Part shown: in pieces, positions 20,088 through 30,890 of the stretch
How positions within the stretch are numbered: position 1 is the first letter of the stretch
Layout of the letters: every line of letters starts with the position of its first letter
NCBI GenBank assembly: GCA_964017125.1
Contig: OZ024902.1
Span: 38,963,780 to 39,027,779, forward strand
Direction of reading: 5' to 3'
From: Flabesymbios commensalis
Taxonomy: Eukaryota; Annelida; Polychaeta; Terebellida; Flabelligeridae
DNA: 64,000 bases
Position numbers and translations under genes: made by a program
Notes under the pieces: model-generated
What the model was told of the DNA's origin: nothing
What the model saw: the letters and a program-made list of their open reading frames with translations, nothing else
Database searches by the model: none

Positions 20088-20354
20088 GACATTGTCTCCG
20101 CTGACAACTCGACGCGGTTCAGAGTGGAAGCGAGTGCTATGAATCGTTGTCATCTGTGCCCTGCCACATACAAGTACAGTAGAGATCTGAGGCGTCACAT
20201 GATTAGTCACAAGGGTCTCAGGTTCACATGTAACATATGTGGACGATCTTACTCAAGGAAAGACACAGTCAAGGGACATATACAAATGCTTCATAGATCG
20301 GCATTAAATGAAAATGCCATGTTGCAACTCTACAGTACCATTGAAGGAACATGA
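20088..20354 (+). CDS. Alternative terminal exon, two C2H2 fingers (exon 17)
   Basis: The acceptor cctatattatgttacag ends at 20087, and phase 0 opens DIVSADNSTR. It has 88 residues. Finger 1 is CHLC...HMISH with PATYKYSRDLRR (contacts Y,R,D,R). Finger 2 is CNIC...HIQMLH with SYSRKDTVKG (contacts R,D,T,G), with linker HKGLRFTC. The tail has 20 residues. AATAAA lies at about 20378, close after the stop. The acceptor shares TATTATGTTACAG with the exon at 22668. Confidence 0.87.
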   Translation, partial: DIVSADNSTRFRVEASAMNRCHLCPATYKYSRDLRRHMISHKGLRFTCNICGRSYSRKDTVKGHIQMLHRSALNENAMLQLYSTIEGT

Positions 20355-22116
20355 TTTCACATATTTTCTTGCCAGGCAATAAATATATGTTAATCAAATA
20401 TACCTACATGTATATAGTAACTTCTCATTATGGACATTGGGGCCTATGTACCTGAGTGGTAATGTAGCTGATGTTTTCTTAAATTCCTAGTATCACATAT
20501 ATATAACCTACCCAAGTGATATATCATATCAGAACACCGCCTAACGCTTTGTTTTAAAATTATTGTAATGACAATTTTATCTTCAAATAAAAGTTACAAA
20601 ATAATTCCTTTTTTGTGTAGTTAATTTCGTTTTAAACGTTTTAAAAGCTAATTTCATTCTTTTTGTCGTGGCATGAGAAGTAGATCTTGTAAGTGGATGG
20701 TGTCTGTCAGGCTGTTTATGGGTGGATTTGCGAATGCTACTTAATTCACAACATGCTTTTGCTATATCCGTTTGTTCACCGTGCTAAAATACATTATGAA
20801 TACGTGTTTGTCAAATTATAATCAAAGTTATAATTCGAAAAATCCCGATTGCAAGCTGATAATAATATTAAATCACCTATTTGAAATTTCTATTTCTCTG
20901 TCCTTCAACCAAGACATCGGTATGATTTAAGACCTACATATGTATTGAAACAATTTAGGTGTAAAAATATTAGCGTTGATAGTGTCGCCAGAAACCAAAT
21001 AATTGACACTTGAGAAGTGAAATCGTCAATCTGTGTATAAAATCTGGTTTCTTAATGTACCCTTTTATATGGTCAAGAATTAAGTGTAAATATAATGGTC
21101 TGTAAGACCGCGCTATCATTGAATAGATAGTTTGAAATAAAAAGGATTTGTATACCATTTCCTACATAAGCAACAACATATATATAATACCTCTCGTCCA
21201 TTAGAAGGACGATAGCTCCATTTAAGGCATGAAATATGATGTGCATTATCTTTTTTCAAAGTATCAATCTCACCGTATATTATTTTGGTTATATAAAGAT
21301 TTAAGAAGACACTCCTTACCCTAATATACATTTTCCCTCCAATGCATTAGCACATAGGAAACCGCCACTGACCCCTGCTAGATATAACTATAAGCAATGA
21401 TGTATTCTCACTTGATATAACATGTTAGCGGGTTTTCACAAGTTAAGATGGTTCTAAGGCATTATAAATGCTGCTGCTAACGACCAGTTCTCGGACTGAA
21501 ATGTTTAATAATAGATTTAACTGTTTAGTGGTTGATTTATATGATTGCCGCGACTTGGACTAATGTCCTAGGGGCTTTTATGGGATGTGATTTTATTTTA
21601 AATGAGATTGAACTTCTACATGTTCTTATATTGGAGGCTTTTTCCCAAAAGAGAATTTCGAGAACCTAAAAATGTACCTATTTTTTCTTCTAACAATCTT
21701 ATAGTCTCCCTGGATGTGCAGGGACTTTTCGGACCGTCGCATCTTATGCTTGAGAATAATGGCGATGGTTATAGGAAAATGTCAATGCTGATAATTAGCT
21801 GGTTTTTTTTGTAAGGATCTATGTGTTTTTATGTGAGACGGAGCATTTTTGTCCTTCAACCCCCAAAGTGCTGATCTGAAGTATGTTTATATAAACCATC
21901 AAGGTCAATTTGAAATTATCATCAATGTCTTTGGTATTGCTTTATTTGAATACCTAAGCTATGGGCCTTATTATAAATATTTAAATTTTTCCAATGCGAG
22001 GATCGACTTTAGACGTCACTTTCTGATGTCCAAAGTCGATCACCGCGCTGAAATGGTTAATTTGTAATGCCTTGGAATTATAAATATAACAGTTTTGCTG
22101 TCGGGACGTGTTCCAG
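20355..22116. other. 1.8 kb intron without supported exon
   Basis: AT-rich sequence. A decayed TTAA-type MITE end with GATCGACTTTAGACGTCA facing a related inverted copy lies at about 21998-22062. The open frames at 21602 and 21849 show no family signal or phase-0 acceptor. Confidence 0.5.
22103..22116 (+). promoter_or_regulatory. Palindrome-like acceptor GGGACGTGTTCCAG
   Basis: It is the same 14-mer as at 12524-12537, nearly 10 kb away, in otherwise unrelated intron sequence. Confidence 0.6.
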
Positions 22117-22362
22117 GAAATGTGGATGACGGTTGCATCTGATTACACGAATCCTGCATCAAATGAGGATGTAACCCAGGCACGTCCATACAAGTGTCAA
22201 ATCTGCCCTGCTACATACAGACGACCAGGTCATCTCCAGCGACATGTCCTCACCCACAAAGGCCAGAGATTTACCTGCTATGTGTGTGGCAAAACATACA
22301 ATAGAAAGGACAACTTGAAGAAACATGTCGATATTTACCATGCAGCTCAATCGTCAACCTAG
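22117..22362 (+). CDS. Alternative terminal exon, two C2H2 fingers (exon 18)
   Basis: Phase 0 opens EMWMTVASDY. It has 81 residues. Finger 1 is CQIC...HVLTH with PATYRRPGHLQR (contacts R,G,H,R). Finger 2 is CYVC...HVDIYH with TYNRKDNLKK (contacts R,D,N,K), with linker HKGQRFTC. R,G,H,R is also the contact set of the exon at 23784, so these two should recognise nearly the same site unless finger 2 (K versus V at +6) separates them. Confidence 0.88.
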   Translation, partial: EMWMTVASDYTNPASNEDVTQARPYKCQICPATYRRPGHLQRHVLTHKGQRFTCYVCGKTYNRKDNLKKHVDIYHAAQSST

Positions 22363-22667
22363 CCACGTATAAGTTGGTGCTAGAGTTTCTGATCTCTTGT
22401 ATCTTAGGACATGGGCGATTGTACTGAAACATTTATGATATCCGTGTAGAACTGTTATCTATACTAAGAATAATCGTGTCGCTTTTGTGTCATTATGAAA
22501 TGCTTACAAATCTAGTTGTAAATACAATTTGGTGCGAAGCATCCTATGCAGTATCCAAGAATATAATCCTTTCTGTTGTGTACAATATACATGATTTTTG
22601 TGTTTGATTCAGCTGACTTTAATAGCTAGCTTTCGTGAGGAAACATAAACAGCTTATTATGTTACAG
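22363..22667. other. Short intron
   Basis: About 300 bp between two zinc-finger exons with nothing but the acceptor tattatgttacag at its end. Confidence 0.6.
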
Positions 22668-22952
22668 GTGAACCTCTTGTCGGACAACTATTTCCTGACC
22701 AGAATGTCCCCGAACCGCATGTATTCCTGCCACATGTGTCCTGCTGCCTACAAATACGCCACTCACCTGAAGCGTCACCTTCTCATCCACAGTGGTCGCA
22801 GGTTCACCTGTCATATATGCCACAAAACTTACTCGAGGAAAGACACACTCAAAGCACATATGGATATTTCTCACCCGAAGGCGGCGAGCAGAGAAGATGA
22901 TCAGGATAAGCCCGACACAAATCCGCCTGTGTCCCAGCTTGAGCAGATATAA
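22668..22952 (+). CDS. Alternative terminal exon, two C2H2 fingers (exon 19)
   Basis: The acceptor cttattatgttacag ends at 22667, and phase 0 opens VNLLSDNYF. It has 94 residues. Finger 1 is CHMC...HLLIH with PAAYKYATHLKR (contacts Y,T,H,R). Finger 2 is CHIC...HMDISH with TYSRKDTLKA (contacts R,D,T,A), with linker HSGRRFTC. The 22-residue tail is acidic and Pro-rich (REDDQDKPDTNPP). It pairs with the exon at 20088 by acceptor sequence and by the SRKDT helix. Confidence 0.88.
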   Translation: MNLLSDNYFLTRMSPNRMYSCHMCPAAYKYATHLKRHLLIHSGRRFTCHICHKTYSRKDTLKAHMDISHPKAASREDDQDKPDTNPPVSQLEQI

Positions 22953-23783
22953 TTCAATTATCAGATGCTCGTAGCTACAATCGACATCAATAAATGTGGA
23001 CGTGTACAATTTTTTAGATGGGATGTACCTTTGTACACTGATTACCACTCAAAAACGTATTAATCTCACACTGGCTGTATACGAACATGCGCAGATCTAG
23101 ATCTAATACATGTCTTTAATATTAGGCTTTATTTGGAATATCGTCACACTATGAAAACCACCAACTTCCATGTTGAAATGGCTATTACTAAAGTACATTA
23201 TCCGGCATTTTGGAGATACAGTAGAAATAGGAAAACGCTGTCTATAACCCAACGTGACCTGGATCTCTCACGCCATAAGCTATACATCATCTTTTTTTTT
23301 ACAGACTGCACTGTTTTTAACGTATTGTAAAGTCACCTAAATGACCGTTCCTGTTGAAAAGTGACGTTAATTTACTACTAATACAGTAGGAATTTGTTTA
23401 TGATATGCTGTCGCTTTACTTCATATAATTTATATTTGTGATTGATACCACTGTACAATTCACGTTCGACGGGCGTTGGTGAACACAAGAGCATCACGGA
23501 TGACCGCCCAATTAAATAGTTAGATTTTTTTCAAAACAACACAAGACCATGTTCCGATATGATGCTGCTGTCACAAGTTTGACCTTACTCTGGGTGGGAC
23601 CAAGGTTTTCTTGGTATAAAGAAGTGAATCAGTATGACATACATTTCGAGTGTTATGTAAGCTTTCCAGATTTCACGTCCCTTAGTGCGTTGAATTATGA
23701 GCTACTTAGTTATTAGTAGAAACACAGGTAAAGATATAAGCGCCAGCCCTATTTACATTTTTTGCTGTGGGAACGTGTTCCAG
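22953..23783. other. Intron without recognised feature
   Basis: About 0.83 kb. No repeat or phase-0 exon seen other than the acceptor motif at its 3' end. Confidence 0.55.
23769..23783 (+). promoter_or_regulatory. Palindrome-like acceptor GGGAACGTGTTCCAG
   Basis: GGAACGTGTTCC is one mismatch from the perfect palindrome at 15160 and combines the ACGTGT and TGTTCCAG words of the other acceptors. Confidence 0.6.
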
Positions 23784-24044
23784 GACCATTGGATTGCAGA
23801 CCTCGAGGCGCGGGAGCTGAAGAGCCTGGCTTACTGGAACCGTACAGAAGGAGAGACGAGACCCTACCTCTGCCCTGTCTGCCCTGCCAGATACAAGAGG
23901 TCTGGACATTTGCAACGTCACCTGATGATTCATCGCGGGAAAACATTTTCTTGTCCAATATGTGGCAAAACGTACAATAGGAAAGACAATTTGAAAGTAC
24001 ATGTTGATACGTCTCATAAAGCCAAATCTACGGAAAATGAATAG
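23784..24044 (+). CDS. Alternative terminal exon, two C2H2 fingers (exon 20)
   Basis: Phase 0 opens DHWIADLEAR. It has 86 residues. Finger 1 is CPVC...HLMIH with PARYKRSGHLQR (contacts R,G,H,R). Finger 2 is CPIC...HVDTSH with TYNRKDNLKV (contacts R,D,N,V), with linker HRGKTFSC. The tail is nine residues ending in ENE. Sister of the exon at 22117. It is the last exon before a 3.7 kb stretch with none. Confidence 0.88.
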   Translation, partial: DHWIADLEARELKSLAYWNRTEGETRPYLCPVCPARYKRSGHLQRHLMIHRGKTFSCPICGKTYNRKDNLKVHVDTSHKAKSTENE

Positions 24045-25044
24045 CAGTTATCTTTTCAGTTGCTTACGTAAAGTTCCTTGCGTAATCTTTGTTTTTTAAT
24101 GCATTACAAAAAAGGTGCAAGTGGAATTTAAAATTTTATATTTTTTTTCAATTAGTTTTAAAGCTGTAGATTTCTGCTTCTGAAATAACATGGTTTAATC
24201 GTTATTTCTTTTATTTCATCATTTTTTAGGCTATGAACATTATATTTTTAGCTGTACTTTATACTTACTAGCCGATTTATGCAGTAATACATAGTATGTA
24301 TATCTATATTGAATAAATATATAATTAAAATTACATTTTGCAAGAAATTATTTCAGAAGGGTCGGCCCCTTATGCATAAAACTAATTGTTCCACATTTCG
24401 TATTTCAAAATTTCACAGAGGAAGGTACATAACTCTAGGGCTACCATTTATAGATTCACAGTAATATCCATATGCCAGTGTTTATAAGGCGTCTTTAGAA
24501 GTCTACAGTTGTTATAACAACAAAACTGCCCGAAATGAGCAGTTTCTAAAACATGGCGCCTGCTCACAGATACGCAGCGGGGGTTTGCCTGAGCGACATC
24601 TATGTGTGGAGAATGATAAGATTCACTTAACTTACTATTTTTGCAGCTACCATTTTGTGAGCCAAGTGGAGTACCCTAATCCAACCAATCAGAGGCGTCA
24701 TTTAGTCACGTGACCTTGAGTGTGGTCTGGACTATACTTGGCCCCTAGGCATAATTAGTCATAATTAGTGATAATGGCGCTGATCCAATCCTAATGTCGG
24801 GAGGTAAGCCTTGTTTTAGCTATGTTTCACAAACTTATTTGAAAAGATGGCTAAGGTTCTACGGTACCATGATCATTGATTGCTTGAAACCCTTTTTAAT
24901 TGTCCGCTTGCCCATTGCCTGTCACTAACAAAGCTGCAGGCGGGAGGCGTTGTTATCTACTAACTAATCATTTTGTATCATGTACATATATAGATAACAA
25001 AAACTCGTTTTTGTCCGCCTTTTTATTAAAGAAGGTGGGCTATT

Positions 25045-25570
25045 GTAATTGAAGTTCGTCGGCGTTGGCGTTAACATTTTATGTATCCTGCTCAAATGTG
25101 TTCTGCATTTTGATAAAGGCCAGCTCATTGCGATCTTTCACATTTTACGTCCCTTTGGGCGCGATAACTCAAAAGTTTTTCATGTAACAGTATCATCCTC
25201 CTCAAATTTGTTATGCATGCTACTAATAACTAGTTCTCGGAGCAGATCAATAAAAGTAGAAAAAAATTCAAAATGGCCGATTTATTGCGATTTTTCGCAT
25301 CTTACGTCACTAATTTTACCTTGTGGGTGCGATAACTTCGAAATTTGTTCATGTATCCTTCTCAAATTTGCTACGGATGTTGCTATTAACCAGTTCTTGG
25401 ACAATTTCAATAATGGCTGAACAAATTTCAAAATGGCTGATTTATTAAGGTTTTTCTGATTTTTTGTCAATAATTCTACCTTGTAGACGCGATAACTTCA
25501 AACGTTTTCAATGTACCCTGCTCAAATGTGTACTGCATGCTAATAACAAGTTCGCTGAATAGAAGGTCAG
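25045..25570. repeat. Tandem copies of a roughly 150-bp dispersed repeat (family A)
   Basis: The words GCGATAACTTC, ATGTATCCTGCTCAAAT, TAACCAGTTCT and CAATAATGGC recur three to four times in order. A related block is at about 52230-52450, so the family is dispersed. Confidence 0.7.
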
Positions 25571-26280
25571 TAATGGCGCGGGCTATTGTTGAGTGTACTC
25601 TAGTGTGTTGTTTTCTGTCTGGGTTCAGTGACAACTATTTGTTATTTATCTACCTAATATACATATATTCTCCGGACTCAAAACTTGGGATCTCAACAAA
25701 ATATGGCTAGTCTGTCTCAGGAAATGTGACATAAATATTAAGGCATACACGTAGGCCTATTAAATGTGTTATATTGTTTGCAGCTGCTGATAATAATAAC
25801 ACTGACGTAGACCTATAGTGATCTTTCCATTATTTAAAAAACACTCGTAGTAGATTTATTTGTGGGGGGCTTGCCCACGGTGGGCAAGGACAGATTTCAG
25901 ATTTTGTCCTACGCCCTGATGGGATATTGTCATCCCTTCGCCATCGCCATTTAGTTTGTCTACTGCTCCATCATGTCTAACAGATTGAATTCATAATTCA
26001 TACAAACATTCAACCCCTCTGGCACTTTTTTAATGAACTTCAAAGGTGAAAGGAAATTGTTTGTTAAAAATAATGCTTAGATGTGTCAATTTGTATCCCC
26101 TTGTTGGGGGCAGGGGTTATGGCGTCGCCCTGGGTGTCTGGACGTACGTCTGTTCGCATTTTCGTTCGCATCCCCTGGGGATTGCAGATGTGCCTACTCA
26201 ACAAAATTTCAGAAACCCTTGCTGATATATGGAAAATCGTGCCACATGGCTAGATCAGTACTATATAACTATCTTCTGGT

Positions 26281-26336
26281 CCAGCTTAGCCTATATGCGC
26301 ACAAAGGTGGCCTAAACCCCCTCTCATTTCATTTCA
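26281..26336 (+). mobile_element. SINE 3'-tail fragment
   Basis: CCAGCTTAGCCTATATGCGC continues through AAAGGTGGCCTAAA to CATTTCATTT, like the end of the SINE at 7486-7797 without its head. Confidence 0.75.
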
Positions 26337-26439
26337 TTTACTATGTAACAAAATGTGCTGTTTCCCATTCATTTTATTTACCGGTACTATATATAACAAA
26401 ATGTGCGGTTTCATTTAGGTATATGCCCTGTAAAATTTC

Positions 26440-27130
26440 AACTCCATCAAATGCAAAATTTATTTTAAGATAGGTGTAATATCTTGACAACTGTGCCAGA
26501 TAGCTGGACCATTCATATAAAAACAAAATATGAGCTGACAGAGCGGACGGTTTCAGCGGACGAACCACCCAGAAAAAATCCAACTAGCTTGATCAAATTC
26601 ATATTCATCATTTTCTTCAATATGCCGGCTATCTGGCCAAGCTTGACCATTACTATAAAACAATATGTGACACATAGAAAAAAATAACTTGATCAAATTC
26701 AAAATGGCATACTCCCGGTCATTATTAATTTTGATATGCCCGATATTTTGCAAACTGTGCCAGATAGCTGGACCTTTACTATAAAACAAGATGTGCGGTG
26801 TAAGGGGGGATATTTTTTTAACTAGATCAAATTCAAAATCGCTGTCTTGCGGCTATTATTAACTTTAATATGTGGAAAGCCGTGCCAGATAGCTAAACCA
26901 TTACTATATAGCAAAATGTGAGATTTCGTGGGAGGAAACACCCTGGAAAATTTCAAATCGAGGGATGTGACCTGAAAAAGAAATTCAAAAGGCTCCACTT
27001 TCGGCCATGATTTACTTTGATATGCCTTATATTTGCTATTAAAACTGTGCTAGATAGCTGTAACATTACTATAAAAAAATGTGAAGAGTTCTGGGGAGGA
27101 TATACCCTGCAAATGTCTCCCAAGAGTGGG
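26440..27130. repeat. Tandem copies of a roughly 150-bp dispersed repeat (family B)
   Basis: The units share TGTGCCAGATAGCTGGACC, TTACTATAAAACAAAATGTG, a CCCTGAAAAATTTC-like block and CTTGATCAAATTC. About four to five units are seen. Shorter blocks of the same family are at 28890-29200 and 56900-57400. Confidence 0.75.
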
Positions 27131-27734
27131 GCGGGGTGTTATGCTGCCCTTTTGCCTATTTGTTTAGAACATTTTTCATGGTATTTCTTTGGAGGAGAGA
27201 ATAATTATTTAGAATGTTTTGATGACAACATTTTTTTGTGAAAAGATTAGTATATGGCATGGGGTATGGGTAGAAACGAGATATGTATATTTTCAGGGTG
27301 GCAAAAATCCAAGAATACATTTAGTTCAATTGGCTTTCACTAACAATGCACCCCTGCTGCCCGAGTAATGTCATAGTGTCACATGTATGTATATTATTAG
27401 TGGTGGTGATAGTGTTAGTAATAATATTTAGTAGCAATAGTATGCAGATTTTATAACAAAGAGTTGTCAATAAATGTGTGTGCTGTACGATGATAATTGC
27501 AGCCTACATGTTTTTCATCCCCTTTATCAAAATATTTCAGATAACTGTTAATTACGTTATGCATTAGCAATTCTATAGAGTGATAATTTATTTTAAACAA
27601 TGCGTAAATGTGAGTATTATATATCAATTTGAAAAAACATTCCGTGTTCCGTTATGTTGAACATGTCGTATACTACATAGCATTATATTGTTTATATTTT
27701 GTGGTTTGGCAGAGGAAAATTCACACTATTTATT

Positions 27735-27746
27735 CGCATGTTCCGG
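27735..27746 (+). promoter_or_regulatory. Relic acceptor CGCATGTTCCGG
   Basis: It aligns with the working acceptor CGCATGTTCCAG at 30639-30650 but ends CGG, so it cannot serve as a splice acceptor. A new CAG lies nine bases downstream. Confidence 0.6.
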
Positions 27747-27755
27747 ACCTCCCAG

Positions 27756-27989
27756 GGTGTTTTGATCCGCAAATATACATCTCACGAGCCGGACAATACA
27801 AAATCAAGGGCATACCAGTGTAAAATGTGTCCAGCTAGCTACAAACACTCCTGTCACTTGAGACGACACGAGAAAATACATTACAACAAAACACTATGTT
27901 GTGATTTCTGTGGGAAGTTATATTATAGAAGAGACAGCCTGAAGGACCATCTAAGCAAAATACATGGCATACATAAGCTTAAAACATGA
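27756..27989 (+). CDS. Alternative terminal exon, two C2H2 fingers, shifted acceptor (exon 21)
   Basis: The only phase-0 acceptor is gacctcccag, ending at 27755, so the 77-residue peptide opens GVLIRKYTS. Finger 1 is CKMC...HEKIH with PASYKHSCHLRR (contacts H,C,H,R). Finger 2 is CDFC...HLSKIH with LYYRRDSLKD (contacts R,D,S,D), with linker HYNKTLCC, which lacks the usual Gly. It is a sister of the exon at 30651. Compared with it, exactly three codons have moved from exon to intron. AATAAA lies at about 27994, seven bases after the coding end. Confidence 0.83.
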   Translation, partial: GVLIRKYTSHEPDNTKSRAYQCKMCPASYKHSCHLRRHEKIHYNKTLCCDFCGKLYYRRDSLKDHLSKIHGIHKLKT

Positions 27990-28889
27990 ACCAAATAAAC
28001 ATTTATTTGAAACCGTCAAATATAATTATATAATTAATTATACCATTGACATGTCAATGATTATACAAAGTTTGCATCCTGCACCTGGAGGGTAGTATCA
28101 GCTGATCATTATATCACAGAATTATTCTGAATCCCCTTTCATTTATTCTAATAAAATAAATTTAAATGCATAATGGTCTACCGTTAGTGTATAAAAATAA
28201 TTATTAGGAACGTCAACGTCTCTTAAAGCTAAAGTACACATTAAAAGTTGGAATACGTGAAAAACGGGAATTATCTTAAATATGACAGACAATCTCGGTG
28301 GCTTCTCAATAAAAGTATATATACACGATGTATTGTTGTTGCAAAAGATGATTCTATATTAACTTTAAGATTCATTTACTGTGTTAATGAATGTGAAGTT
28401 ATTGGTTGTGATGGTGGAAGAGTACTTACTAAATATTGACAAAATAGCTGGCTACGTAATACTGACTAGTAATTACAGACAAAGAAAACATGATTGAGAA
28501 TTTCTGATGAATTCCGCATGGGCAAATGCATTATCGATACCCCACCTGTGAGTGTCCGATCGAAAATGACTGTTTAGAGATAAAAGGCTCAGCATAATCT
28601 GGGTAATGATAATTTGGTGGATGCATTTTACTACACAAGAAAAAATCGTGCATGGTTTGCTGTATCATAGAAAATGAATAGCGTATTGAATCCCTTCGTC
28701 ACCGAAGATCCGACAGAGGCAGCTTTGGAATCGGACTTCGTCCACTGCATAAAACTATGTCTCAATTAAAATTTATACTAATTTTATTATGTAGGCCCTT
28801 TCGTTTCCGGAACATAATTATTTGAGATGAGGGATCTTTGGAATCCGGCTTCGTTGGGAAGAAAACAACATATTTGCAGAGGGACTAGA

Positions 28890-29200
28890 AACCATACTAC
28901 AAAAACAAGATGTCAAGTTCTAATCAAATTCAAAATTACCGACTGACTGCCATTATTTAATTTTAATAAGCCTGATACACATGGACGATTACTATAAAAG
29001 AAAATGTAAGCTTTAGGGTGGGATACGCCCTGAAAAATTGATGAAATAAAAATTGATGAAATTCAAAATGGCCAACTGGCGGCCATTATTTACTTTAATA
29101 TATCTTATATCTGGTAAACAGTGTTGGATAGCTGGACAATTGATATGAAATAAACTGTGGTTTCAGGGAGGCTTGTGCCCTGAATGTAATCTTTAACGTT
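28890..29200. repeat. Family B dispersed repeat block
   Basis: About two units with GATTACTATAAAA, CCCTGAAAAATTGATG, AAAATGGCCAACTGGCGGCC and ATTTACTTTAATAT, as in the block at 26440-27130. Confidence 0.65.
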
Positions 29201-29609
29201 TGTACTTCAAGAAGAATTATATCAAGGTTATGCTTATTTTTTAGGATGCTTATACTGCTATGATATTACATGACAGCATGGTATTTAGCATTTTTTCGTC
29301 GCCATTCCTTTCATCGTTGCGAATTTGTTTAGTTCTCTCTCTCCAACTTTAACCAATAAATTTTGTTTATTTTCACATTATGACCCGTGCGTATGGGAGA
29401 ACGAGAACGGTTAGATTGCATTCAAATTCAACTTTAGGGAACAAGTTGAAAAAATAGCTTAGCATTGGCACTTGTTTGGAGGGCGCATTTTTTAAATAAA
29501 GATTTTATTTAAAATTATTGCGTCAACAATGGATATTATAAAAGAAACATTTATTTGAAGAAGGCATGGCATCGGTTAGAAGTAGCGGAGACAGCGGAGT
29601 CTTATTCTG

Positions 29610-29755
29610 TGAAACGCAGTGACGTCACTCGGTGAAAACAGGGTTATATAACACCACCTCCCCCATACTTCATTCTGTGAATCGCAGTGACGTCACTCGG
29701 TGAAAACAAGGTTATATATGACCCCCTCCCCCATACTTCATTGTATTAGCCAGCT
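29610..29755 (+). promoter_or_regulatory. Tandem repeat with CRE and TATA-like sites
   Basis: Two 68-bp units each carry the full palindromic cAMP-response element TGACGTCA (29620-29627 and 29688-29695). About 18 to 20 bp later each has GGTTATATA, then a C-rich stretch CCCCATACTTCATT. A third partial unit follows. This could be a promoter inside the array or a chance repeat; no transcript start is visible. Confidence 0.4.
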
Positions 29756-30650
29756 CGGTGAAAAAAAAGGAGGTCAAGGTCATCGAGTTTCACAAAATTT
29801 TCACGTTTGGAAAAAAAGGTATTGTTTGTTTAGCTTGTAATTTATGTCTACAAGTTATATTCACCTCCCTTGCCCGACCGAGAAGCAGACTCGAGGATAT
29901 TTAATGTTTCGGCTTCGAGAACCGACGTTAGTGGTGGTTAAACTACATGTAGTTGTAGTAAATGTACTAGTATCACTCGGAGATATTGCCCATATTTGTT
30001 CACATTAATAAGTCTATAAATAAGTTAACTTTTTTCTTAATTGCATTTCATAATTATGTGCTATTAAAACAAAATATTAATTCGTATAAAACTGTAGCTA
30101 AGGAGATCACGCATATTTAGGCAACACACCTCGACAGTAGAATTTTTGCGATGATCTTTCAGTATTTTTCTGTTCCATCCCATGACATATGTGTATAAAA
30201 ATCTAAAATGCTCGACCGGCGGTAAGCAGAGGGCTTCTTTCTTGTTCGTTACCAAACAACTCCTTCAGGTCTCCTCCCACCATTTGTTGGGGTACTTGGA
30301 TGATTGGAAGTAGTAATACTTTTTGCCACCATTCTGGTAGGGTCACTGGGATCTGTTCCGTCTGTTTCAATAATGCTTTGTACGTAAGCACTGGTCTATT
30401 TAGATAGCAATCATAGAGGACAGCGGAGCCGTGCTTTGTAGTAAAAACCCGATAGGCCTACTGCCATGCAAATATAATATTTATGTACTTTTAAACATAT
30501 CTACTCGAGTCTATTCATCTTCAATGCATATACCTATTTGATTTTTCTTGAATTTTCCAATATGTTGGACGTATCATATACCATATGCTGATTATATTTT
30601 GTAGCTTGATATACAAGCATTCACTTAGATCGTTTATTCGCATGTTCCAG

Positions 30651-30890
30651 ACCTTTGGAGGTGCTTTGAACTGCACAGATCCATTTTTGGAGCTGGAGCA
30701 TCCCACACCAAGGGCATACCAGTGTACAATGTGTCCAGCCAGCTACAAGCACTCCTGTAACTTGAGACGACACGAGAAAATACATTACGGCAAAAGATAT
30801 TGTTGTGACCTCTGTGGGAAGTCGTATATTAGACAAGATAGTCTGAAGATGCATGTAGATACAATACACAGCCAACAAGAACAACTATAA
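30651..30890 (+). CDS. Alternative terminal exon, two C2H2 fingers (exon 22)
   Basis: The acceptor ttcgcatgttccag ends at 30650, and phase 0 opens TFGGALNCTD. It has 79 residues. Finger 1 is CTMC...HEKIH with PASYKHSCNLRR (contacts H,C,N,R). Finger 2 is CDLC...HVDTIH with SYIRQDSLKM (contacts R,D,S,M), with linker HYGKRYCC. Sister of the exon at 27756, with which it shares RAYQC.MCPASYKHSC.LRRHEKIHY. Helix position 3 of finger 1 changes N to H between them. Confidence 0.88.
   Translation, partial: TFGGALNCTDPFLELEHPTPRAYQCTMCPASYKHSCNLRRHEKIHYGKRYCCDLCGKSYIRQDSLKMHVDTIHSQQEQL

Larger units (their letters stand above)
24045..27755. other. 3.7 kb intron filled with tandem and dispersed repeats
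   Basis: It contains two repeat blocks (25045-25570 and 26440-27130) and a SINE tail fragment at 26281-26336. I find no zinc-finger exon. The open frames here (for example 25049, 26081) lie in repeats. Confidence 0.55.
27990..30650. other. 2.7 kb intron with repeats and a CRE/TATA tandem repeat
   Basis: It holds the family B block at 28890-29200 and the CRE/TATA repeat at 29610-29755. No exon is supported. Confidence 0.55.
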
